Of a DNA stretch of 54,268 nucleotides, positions 48,599-54,268 are shown piece after piece. The position numbers and the translations under genes are program-made. Source of the DNA: RYN-111 sp046723735. Its GTDB lineage: Bacteria > Actinomycetota > Actinomycetes > Mycobacteriales > SCTD01. Within the stretch, counting starts at the first letter, position 1, and each line of letters opens with the position of its first letter. The notes beneath the pieces are model-generated. The model saw only the letters and a list, made by a program, of their open reading frames with translations, was not told where the DNA came from and searched no databases. The DNA is taken from assembly GCA_046723735.1 (NCBI GenBank), contig JBKOVB010000059.1, positions 1 to 54,268 on the forward strand. The letters are read 5' to 3'.

Positions 48599-49661
48599 CG
48601 TGAGCGGAGAAGCGAGCCCGGGGTTGGCGAGCGCCGGAGCGAACAGTGAGCGCAGTCTGAAGCTGGGGCTGCAGCTCGGCTACTGGATGGGCGAGGGCCC
48701 GGGCGACGTGCTGCCCAAGGTCAAGCTCGCGGAGGACCTCGGCTTCGACAGCGTGTGGAGCGCGGAGTCGTACGGCAACGACGCGTTCACGCCGCTGGCC
48801 TGGATCGGCTCCTACACCTCGAAGATCAAGCTCTCCACGGGGCTGGTGCAGATCTCGGCGCGCACACCCACGGCGACCGCCATGCACGCGATGACGCTCG
48901 ACAAGCTGTCGAACGGCCGGGTGCAGCTCGGTCTGGGCGTGAGCGGCCCGCAGGTTGTGGAGGGCTGGTACGGCGTGCCGTTCCCGAAGCCGCTCGCACG
49001 CACGCGGGAGTACGTCCAGATCCTGCGGGACATCTGGCGTCGCGAGGGGCCGGTCACCAACAGCGGTGAGCACTACCCGCTCCCGTACCCGGGCGGCACC
49101 GGGCTCGGCAAGCCGCTCAAGGCCAACATCCACCCGCTGCGGCCCGACATCCCCGTCTTCCTCGGTGCCGAGGGCCCGAAGAACGTCGCGCTGGCCGCCG
49201 AGATCGCCGACGGCTGGCTGCCGATCTTCTACCACGTCGAGAACGCTCCGGCTGTGTACGCCGACTCGCTCGCTGCGGCGAAGCCCGGCTTCGAGATCGC
49301 CTGTCCCATCACGGTTGTCGTCAACGACGACACGCAGGCCGCGATCGACTGGGTCAAGCTGTCGATGGCGTTCTACATCGGTGGCATGGGGGCCAAGGAC
49401 AAGAACTTCCATCTCGACGTGGTGTCCCGCTTCGGCTTCGGCGAGGAGGCGCTCCGGGTCCAGGAGCTGTTCATCGCCGGCGACCGCGACGCCGCCGCCA
49501 AGGCCGTGCCCGACGAGCTGTGCGACGGCATCGCACTGTGCGGGCCGCTCGACCGGATCAAGGAGCGCTTGGAGCTCTGGAAGGCCTCCCCGGTAACGAC
49601 CCTCATCCTGGGCGGCGCCGACGACCCGGTCACGATGCGCGCCCTCGCCGAGATGCTCTGA
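48591..49661 (+). CDS. LLM-class F420-dependent oxidoreductase, Rv3520c-like
   Basis: 356 residues, luciferase-like TIM barrel. LKLGLQLGYW, STGLVQISARTPTATAMHA, LGLGVSGPQVVEGWYGVPFPKPLARTREYV and FLGAEGPKNVALAAEIADGWLP are typical of the Rv3520c group in the KstR regulon. Family members begin close to 'MKLGLQLGYW'; here about 24 extra residues precede it, encoded by repeat copy R2. GTG 48591 overlaps fadE34 by 8 bp and GTG 48600 is also possible. It probably reduces or oxidises a steroid intermediate with F420; the reaction is unknown. Confidence 0.9.
   Translation: MTDVSGEASPGLASAGANSERSLKLGLQLGYWMGEGPGDVLPKVKLAEDLGFDSVWSAESYGNDAFTPLAWIGSYTSKIKLSTGLVQISARTPTATAMHAMTLDKLSNGRVQLGLGVSGPQVVEGWYGVPFPKPLARTREYVQILRDIWRREGPVTNSGEHYPLPYPGGTGLGKPLKANIHPLRPDIPVFLGAEGPKNVALAAEIADGWLPIFYHVENAPAVYADSLAAAKPGFEIACPITVVVNDDTQAAIDWVKLSMAFYIGGMGAKDKNFHLDVVSRFGFGEEALRVQELFIAGDRDAAAKAVPDELCDGIALCGPLDRIKERLELWKASPVTTLILGGADDPVTMRALAEML
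48602..48648 (+). repeat. dispersed repeat copy R2 (47 bp)
   Basis: It starts with GAGCGGAGAAGCGAGC (identical to R1) and ends with GAGCGCCGGAGCGAACAGTG; 7 bases longer in the middle than R1. It is translated as the N-terminal extension of the LLM oxidoreductase. Confidence 0.8.
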
Positions 49662-49667
49662 CGTCCC

Positions 49668-50261
49668 GTGGAGAAGCTGGACTACCTGCTCTGGGACGAG
49701 GTGCCCTCCTCCCTGGACGGCGTCGCCCGGTCGGTGCGGATCAGTCCTGCCGCGACGGACGTGAAGGCCACGCTGCTCATGGGGCTCGGGCCGTCGCTCG
49801 CCGGCCTCGTCGAGGTGTGGGTCGACTCGCTCGACACCCGCGCCTCGCTGGAGGCGCTCCTGCCCGGTCGCTTCGACGGCTACCTGGTCACCGAGTCCGT
49901 GCCGCAGCAGCCGTCTGACGAGGAGGGGCTCCTGACCCACTTCTCCTGGTTTCCCAAGCCTTCTCGACTCACCGACGAGGAGTTCTACCGGGGCTGGCAG
50001 GAGGGGCACACGCCCACCACGTTCGCGCTGCACCCACGCCGGGTGGGCTACGTCCGTGACGCGGTCGCGCGGGTGCTGACGCCCGGGTCCCCGCCGGTCC
50101 GGGCCATCGTGTCGGAGCTCTTCGCCCCGTCGGACTACGAGGACCCCGCGCTGCTGTTCGGGTCGCCCGAGGCGGTGCAGCAGACGATGGCAGAGCTTCC
50201 GTCGTACGGGGACGCGGACGACATGAGCTGCCGTCCGCTCTGGAGAGGAGCCGCGACGTGA
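49668..50261 (+). CDS. EthD-like dimeric alpha/beta-barrel protein
   Basis: 197 residues, GTG start 6 bp after the LLM gene. It has an EthD-type ferredoxin-like repeat: LDYLLWDEVP near the N-terminus and FSWFPKPSRLTDEEFYRGWQ then HTPTTFALHPRRVGYVRDAV in the second half, the strand-helix pattern of EthD/stress-responsive barrels found with P450s and polyketide cyclases. No metal or cofactor motif is visible. It lies within the fadE34 operon; the next gene overlaps by 4 bp. The role is unknown; hydration or isomerisation of a steroid intermediate is possible. Confidence 0.75.
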   Translation: MEKLDYLLWDEVPSSLDGVARSVRISPAATDVKATLLMGLGPSLAGLVEVWVDSLDTRASLEALLPGRFDGYLVTESVPQQPSDEEGLLTHFSWFPKPSRLTDEEFYRGWQEGHTPTTFALHPRRVGYVRDAVARVLTPGSPPVRAIVSELFAPSDYEDPALLFGSPEAVQQTMAELPSYGDADDMSCRPLWRGAAT

Positions 50262-50686
50262 TGGACCTCCAGGAGATCTCCGACCGGCTCGAGATCCAGG
50301 AGCTGTTCGCGCGCTACTCCCACGCCATCGACACGATGCAGTGGGACCTGCTCGACGACGTGTTCACGCCAGACGCGCACATCGACTACTCGTCGATGGG
50401 CGGCATCGCCGGCACGCTGGCCGAGCAGAAGGCGTTCCTCGAGGCGACGCTGCCGACGATCTTCCAGCGTGGCTTCCAGCACATGGTGTCCAACACGCTC
50501 TTCGACATCGACGGCGACACCGCGCGCACCCGCACCATGCTGTTCAACCCCATGGTGATCGAGGACGAGAAGCACGTGCTGTTCTGCGGCCTGTGGTACG
50601 TCGACACGCTGGTGCGCGTGGACGGGGCCTGGCGCATCAGGGAGCGCGTCGAGGATCGCGGTTGGAGCCTCGACCTCAAGCGCTAG
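50258..50686 (+). CDS. SnoaL/NTF2-like protein
   Basis: 142 residues, cone-shaped alpha+beta NTF2 fold. The opening helix ISDRLEIQELFARYSHAIDT, WDLLDDVFTPDAHIDYSSMG and the C-terminal strand DGAWRIRERVEDRGW are standard for the SnoaL-like group, which includes steroid delta-isomerase relatives and limonene-epoxide-hydrolase-like proteins. GTG 50258 (GTGA overlap) or ATG 50261 may start it; both are served by GGAGAGGAG. It is the last gene of the fadE34 operon. The Asp/Tyr/His set (Asp and His in PDAHIDY) could be a binding or catalytic site. The substrate is unknown. Confidence 0.82.
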   Translation: MMDLQEISDRLEIQELFARYSHAIDTMQWDLLDDVFTPDAHIDYSSMGGIAGTLAEQKAFLEATLPTIFQRGFQHMVSNTLFDIDGDTARTRTMLFNPMVIEDEKHVLFCGLWYVDTLVRVDGAWRIRERVEDRGWSLDLKR

Positions 50687-50967
50687 CGGTGATCTTGTTC
50701 CAGCTGAGCCGTGCGATCCTCAAGCCGGGTCATTCGCATCTCCGTCGAGGCCGTGGAGTGCGCCATCCTCGCCAGTTCGCTCACGACACCTGTCACCAAC
50801 TCGGCGGCTTCGTCGGGAAGCAGACGAACCGTCCCCACGCACCTTGCGGCCTTCCACGTGCTGAGGACGAGAAACCCAGCATCGGCGTGGGCGGAAACCC
50901 GCACCCCTCGACCTTCGCCGCGAATGTCAGAAACCCAGTGACCGGGCTCGGAGAAAGGGTGCGCCAT
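50683..50967 (-). CDS. small conserved hypothetical protein
   Basis: 94 residues from ATG 50967 (MAHPFSEPGHW). Compact beta-rich N-terminal half (WVSDIRGEGRGVRVSAHAD, GFLVLSTWKAARCVGTVRLL) and a C-terminal helical, coiled-coil-like tail (MRMTRLEDRTAQLEQDHR). It resembles small actinobacterial proteins of unknown function. The tail-to-tail neighbour (SnoaL) shares a CTAG at 50683-50686, read as TAG by both strands. The Shine-Dalgarno is weak. The frame also stays open upstream, but that part is low-complexity. Confidence 0.68.
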   Translation of the reverse strand: MAHPFSEPGHWVSDIRGEGRGVRVSAHADAGFLVLSTWKAARCVGTVRLLPDEAAELVTGVVSELARMAHSTASTEMRMTRLEDRTAQLEQDHR

Positions 50968-51035
50968 TGGCCGAGCGTGAGGCGGTCGGCACGTGGCGTC
51001 AAGAGTGCCGGCAGAGCGGCATGCACCACGCTTCC

Positions 51036-52783
51036 TCAGCTGTCCGTCAACCAGCCGTCTTCGCTGATGAGGCGGCCGTCGCGCAGCCGGATGGTCCGTT
51101 TGCCGAGGTGCAGGTCGGCGTGGAGGCGGTCGCAGACGAGCAGGGTCTCGTCGAGGGCGGTGCGCCGGTGGTCCGCGTGCTTCTTGACGTGATGTGGCAC
51201 CAGGGGGATCAGCGGGTTGGGTTCGCCAGGGCAGCAGCCGATTCCGGGGCAGCGGTTGTCGAACTGGACGCGGGCGCCTTTGAGCTCGGTGCCGGGGATC
51301 GTGCGGGCGCTGTGGACGATGCCGAGGGGAGTCCAGCCTCGGCTCATGAGCAGGGTGGTGACGTGCGCGTCGCACCACCAGCGCGCAAGAGCGAACGGGC
51401 GAGGGGTTGGCCGCTCGCACCCCGTGCGGGCGGAGCGCCAGGGGCGTCGGTGAGGGTGCGCTCGGAGATGGTGGCGGAGAGCTGGACCGGGACCTTGCCG
51501 TGCACCCCTCCGAGGCCCTGGCTCAGGTAGCGCGTGAGCAGCCGTCCGAGAGCGTCGTGCAGCCGCTTGCTCGCTGAGCGCGGCACCAGCCGGTCGCCGT
51601 CCCTGCTGAGCAGGTCGGGGTTGGCTTCCCACGGCTCGGCCGGCGCAGCGTCGGCCCACGCATCACCGCCGGCGGCCTCAGCTGCCTCTGCCCGGAGCCG
51701 GGCCCGGGCCTCGGTGTCCTCGGGGTTGGCCGGATCGCGCCGGACCTCAGCGCCGAGCGCGGTGATCAGCTGCTCCCAGACCTCCGGGGTCAGCGTGCCT
51801 CGAACGTCCCACATCCCGTCCGGCTTGCGGGTGTAGGTCAGCTCTCGCTTGTCCTGCGCGGCCTTCTCGCGTTCCTCGAGCACGGAGGGGACCAGTGAAA
51901 GGTGCAGCTCCTCCAACGGTCCGGAGAGCCGGCTCGGGTGGATCTGCTGGGCGAGCAGCACCAGCGCCCGCTCCACCCGATGCCGCTCCGACCCGCCGCC
52001 GTGCTGGATCGTACCGACCTTGGCCTCGAGCTCGGCGAGCAGCGCGGCCCGCGCCGCGTCCACGCGCGGGTCGGGTTCGAGGCCGAACCGGTCCTTGCAG
52101 ACCAGGTCAATGACGTTCTCGACGACTGCGGTGACGACCTCCTCCGCCGGGCGGTGGTCGATGAGTCCGCTCGGGTCGTCGAGGTACCGAGCCACCTTGC
52201 TCAGGGTGCCGATGACCTTGTCGGCCCCGGCCAACGACACCGTGCCGCTCAGCACCGCCTGCTGCAGGTGCCCCCAACGCAGCAGCTTGCGGGCCAGGGT
52301 CTGGTCCTTCACGGCGGCGTCCGGGCTGACGGTGCGATACCAGGCCGTGCTGGACCGGAACCCGGCCTGGGCGAACAGCTGACGAGAGCGGACGTCCTCA
52401 CCGCGAGCCAGCTGCAGCACCCTCAGCCGCTGCTGCACCTGCAGCAGCGCTTCGGTCTCGGCGAGCGCCCGCGCCGGCGGCAGCGTGCCGGGCTCCACCC
52501 ACTCCAGCTCCGCGACGTCGGCCTGCAACCGCGAGACCAGCGTCCCGATCGAGGCATCCTCGTCGGGCCAGACACCGGGCACCGCCCAGCGCACCGGCTG
52601 CTCCACCACCCCGGTCGGGTGCGCGCTGCAGTCGCAGTCGCACCGCGGCTCCTCCACCGATTCAGGCGCGTCGAGCAGCCACGCCGGCACGTCCGGCACC
52701 GAAGCGTCTGACTCCCACGGCGGTGCGGTGAAGCCTTCGCGGACCCACCATGGCATGAGGTCGGCGTCGCTCAGCAGGGTCAC
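51036..52783 (-). pseudogene. DUF222/HNH endonuclease-like gene with a one-base frameshift
   Basis: The 5' part (GTG 52783 or ATG 52756) encodes a DUF222 protein (WPDEDASIGTLVSRLQAD, FAQAGFRSSTAWYR, GVHGKVPVQLSATISERTLT) that runs out of frame after ARSLL near 51385. The adjacent frame continues ARWWCDAHVTTLLMSRGWTP, GIVHSARTIPG and an HNH-like end (RCPGIGCCPG, PHHVKKHADH, LVCDRLHADLHLGKRT) to the stop at 51036. Adding one G in the run CTCTTGCGCGC (rc of 51381-51391) joins the two halves to SLLARWW. It is either a real one-base deletion or a sequencing error. Such proteins are multi-copy in actinomycetes; their function is unclear. Confidence 0.85.
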
Positions 52784-53145
52784 GCCGACCTCCTCGGAAT
52801 CGCTCGCGTATTCGAGGAGAACCTATGCGAAACCTCCGACACTCGCAACCCCAGGTGTGGACGAAAGCACCTGCAAAACAAGGGAAGTTGCGGCCTCAGA
52901 GGGCGGAGGAGCGGGCGGGGGAGCCTGGTCCTGCGCTGTCAGCGCCGGCGCATCGTCCAGATGAGGTACCGGCTGGTCGCCCGGAAGGCGCCCGAGTCCT
53001 CGTTGTCCTCGTACGGTGACTGGCCAACGGACGGGTGCCGTGATTCGCTCCGACCAGGTGAGTCGACCGGGGGCACCGTTCTCATCCCCGAGCGCTGGTC
53101 GCGACCAGGCCTGACACCGCGCACGCGGGACGCGACGGGAGGAGG
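52784..53145. other. 362-bp intergenic region
   Basis: This lies between the DUF222/HNH start (-) and the tryptophan dioxygenase start (+). It contains short open frames on both strands (for example 52939-53085, 48 codons on the minus strand ending SRYLIWTMRRR) without good ribosome sites; none is called. No KstR-like site, hairpin or repeat was seen. It should hold the kyn promoter; GGGAGGAGG lies immediately before ATG 53146. Confidence 0.5.
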
Positions 53146-53940
53146 ATGAGCGGCGTGACCGACGACTCGCCTGCGCTGACGTACGGCTCCTACCTGGCCC
53201 TTGACGAGGTGCTCTCCGCGCAGCGGCCGCGGTCGGAGGAGCACGACGAGCTGCTGTTCATCGTGATCCACCAGGTGTACGAGCTGTGGTTCAAGCAGCT
53301 CCTGCACGAGCTGGCTCGGGTGCAGGACCGGCTCGAGGCGGGCGACACCTCGGCGGTGCTCGTGACGCTGAAGCGGGTCCTCACGATCCTCAAGGTCGTG
53401 GTCGCGCAGATCGACGTGCTCGAGACCATGACGCCCCAGCAGTTCCTGGGATTCCGCGGTCGGCTGGACGCGGCGAGCGGCTTCCAGTCCGCGCAGTTCC
53501 GCGAGCTCGAGGCGGTCATGGGGCGCCGGGACACGTCAGCGATCGAGCACTTCCCGGGTCCCGCGCGTGCCCGGATCGACGCCGCGATGGCTCGGCCGTC
53601 GCTGTACGACTCCTTCCTGCTCTACCTTGCGTCCCAGGGGTACGCGGTGCCACCTGACGTCCTCGAGCGCGACGTGGCCTCGTCGTACCAGCCCTCGCAC
53701 GCCGTGCAGGAGGTGCTGCTGCAGGTCTACCGGGACGAAGGCGTGGCCGCCGGAGTGGCGGAGCGGCTCGTCGACCTGGACGAGGGGTTGCAGGAGTGGC
53801 GCTACCGGCACGTGAAGATGGTGGAACGCACGATCGGGGCCAAGCCCGGGACCGGCGGGTCGCCCGGAGCGGCGTACCTGCGCTCGACGCTCTCCCAGCC
53901 CGCGTTCCCGGACCTGTGGGAGATCCGGAGCGAGCTGTGA
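53146..53940 (+). CDS. kynA: tryptophan 2,3-dioxygenase
   Basis: 264 residues, heme dioxygenase. LTYGSYLALDEVLSAQ, HDELLFIVIHQVYELWFKQ (distal pocket), QFLGFRGRLDAASGFQSAQF and the proximal heme ligand region WRYRHVKMVERTIG with GTGGSPGAAYL are diagnostic. It opens the indole ring of L-tryptophan to N-formylkynurenine. The start has a GGAGG run just upstream. Its stop overlaps the kynureninase start (GTGA), so the two form a kynurenine-pathway operon. There is no connection to the steroid genes beyond adjacency. Confidence 0.95.
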   Translation: MSGVTDDSPALTYGSYLALDEVLSAQRPRSEEHDELLFIVIHQVYELWFKQLLHELARVQDRLEAGDTSAVLVTLKRVLTILKVVVAQIDVLETMTPQQFLGFRGRLDAASGFQSAQFRELEAVMGRRDTSAIEHFPGPARARIDAAMARPSLYDSFLLYLASQGYAVPPDVLERDVASSYQPSHAVQEVLLQVYRDEGVAAGVAERLVDLDEGLQEWRYRHVKMVERTIGAKPGTGGSPGAAYLRSTLSQPAFPDLWEIRSEL

Positions 53941-54268
53941 GCTTGGCAGCGCGGCTTTCCCCGCACTACCAGCGGTTCCGCGTCTCCGAACGGCTGCTGC
54001 TCACCGGCCACTCCCACCAGGCCTGGCCGGACGTCGCGCGGGACGCGCAGCTCGAGGCGTACGACGACGCAGCTGCCCTCGTGGACGAGAAGTGGGAGCG
54101 GGCGTTCGCCAAGGCCGACGAGGTGCGGGCCGGCTTCCGGCAGTGGCTGCACGACCCCCGCGCCGAGCTGGCGCTCGGGGCGAGCACCCACGACCTGGTG
54201 CTGCGCTTCCTGTCGGCGCTCGACTTCGACCGACGCTCGCGGCTGGTCACCACGGACGGCGAGTTCCA
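53937..54268 (+). CDS. kynU: kynureninase, N-terminal part (runs off the window)
   Basis: About 110 residues of the N-terminus are present: GTG 53937, then HYQRFRVSERLLLTGHSHQAWPDV (split in the text), AYDDAAALVDEKWERAF, and STHDLVLRFLSALDF. This matches the start of actinobacterial kynureninase, a PLP enzyme converting kynurenine to anthranilate and alanine (and 3-hydroxykynurenine to 3-hydroxyanthranilate). GTGA overlap with the dioxygenase shows coupling. The PLP lysine and the rest lie beyond the window. Confidence 0.88.
   Translation, partial: MSLAARLSPHYQRFRVSERLLLTGHSHQAWPDVARDAQLEAYDDAAALVDEKWERAFAKADEVRAGFRQWLHDPRAELALGASTHDLVLRFLSALDFDRRSRLVTTDGEF

Noticed and set aside
52825..53149. 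Small open frames upstream of the tryptophan dioxygenase (52825-53019 +, 52961-53149 +, 52939-53085 -).
   Set aside because: No good ribosome site or recognisable family, and they overlap each other. The minus-strand one looks the least random but is not strong enough to call.

Overview
The window is about 54 kb of very G+C-rich DNA (GTG starts, ATGA/GTGA gene overlaps, strong third-position GC bias) from an actinomycete. The gene content matches the KstR regulon for sterol side-chain catabolism known from Mycobacterium and Rhodococcus. No RNA gene is visible to pin down the genus. A Nocardioides-like or related high-GC actinobacterium is plausible but is inference.

Layout. 1-1.7 kb: the 3' end of a glycerophosphodiester phosphodiesterase-like gene, then a flavoprotein ferredoxin reductase coupled to a 7Fe ferredoxin. 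1.7-6.5 kb: an aldehyde dehydrogenase/SDR operon (-) divergent from an MFS gene (+). 6.5-9.5 kb: a thioesterase and an acyl-CoA dehydrogenase pair (-). 9.6-11.4 kb: DinB and a membrane protein. 11.4-14.4 kb: operon (-) of 3Fe-4S ferredoxin, EchA19-like hydratase, thioesterase and MFS, divergent from a phosphotransferase. 15.7-22 kb: fadA5 (-) divergent from chsH2-chsH1-ltp2-flavoprotein-CYP125 (+). 22.1-30.9 kb: one long operon of three acyl-CoA synthetases (FadD19- and FadD17-like among them), two DUF35 proteins, two Ltp3/Ltp4-type thiolase-fold proteins and a hydroxysteroid-type SDR. 31-34.9 kb: acyltransferase, a small disordered protein and a GGDEF-EAL protein. 35.1-38.4 kb: chsE4-chsE5-chsB1. 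38.6-45.6 kb: a LIV-family ABC transporter with a fused permease, two accessory envelope proteins and a lipoprotein binding protein carrying collagen-like Gly-Thr-Thr triplets. 45.7-50.7 kb: kstR (-) divergent from fadE34-LLM oxidoreductase-EthD-SnoaL (+). 50.7-54.3 kb: a small hypothetical gene, a frameshifted DUF222/HNH gene, and tryptophan 2,3-dioxygenase with the start of kynureninase.

How it works together. A TetR regulator closely resembling KstR is encoded here. Copies of its published 14-bp operator, TnnAACnnGTTnnA, lie in seven control regions (four perfect, six with one mismatch), plus one weaker match before the ferredoxin reductase. The genes give an almost complete side-chain path: CYP125 oxidation at C26/27, CoA activation (FadD19/FadD17), dehydrogenation (ChsE-type pairs, FadE34), hydration (EchA19, ChsH1-ChsH2), 3-hydroxy oxidation (ChsB1), thiolysis (FadA5) and retro-aldol release (Ltp2, perhaps Ltp3/Ltp4). 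No ring-degradation genes (hsa, kstD, kshA) and no mce4 genes occur here. The embedded LIV-type transporter is the best candidate for a little-described component, possibly steroid or bile-acid uptake.

Other structure: a dispersed repeat (GAGCGGAGAAGCGAGC core) at three operon junctions, translated into a protein tail in one case and a protein N-terminus in another; and three long imperfect palindromes with GATC-containing ends between genes.
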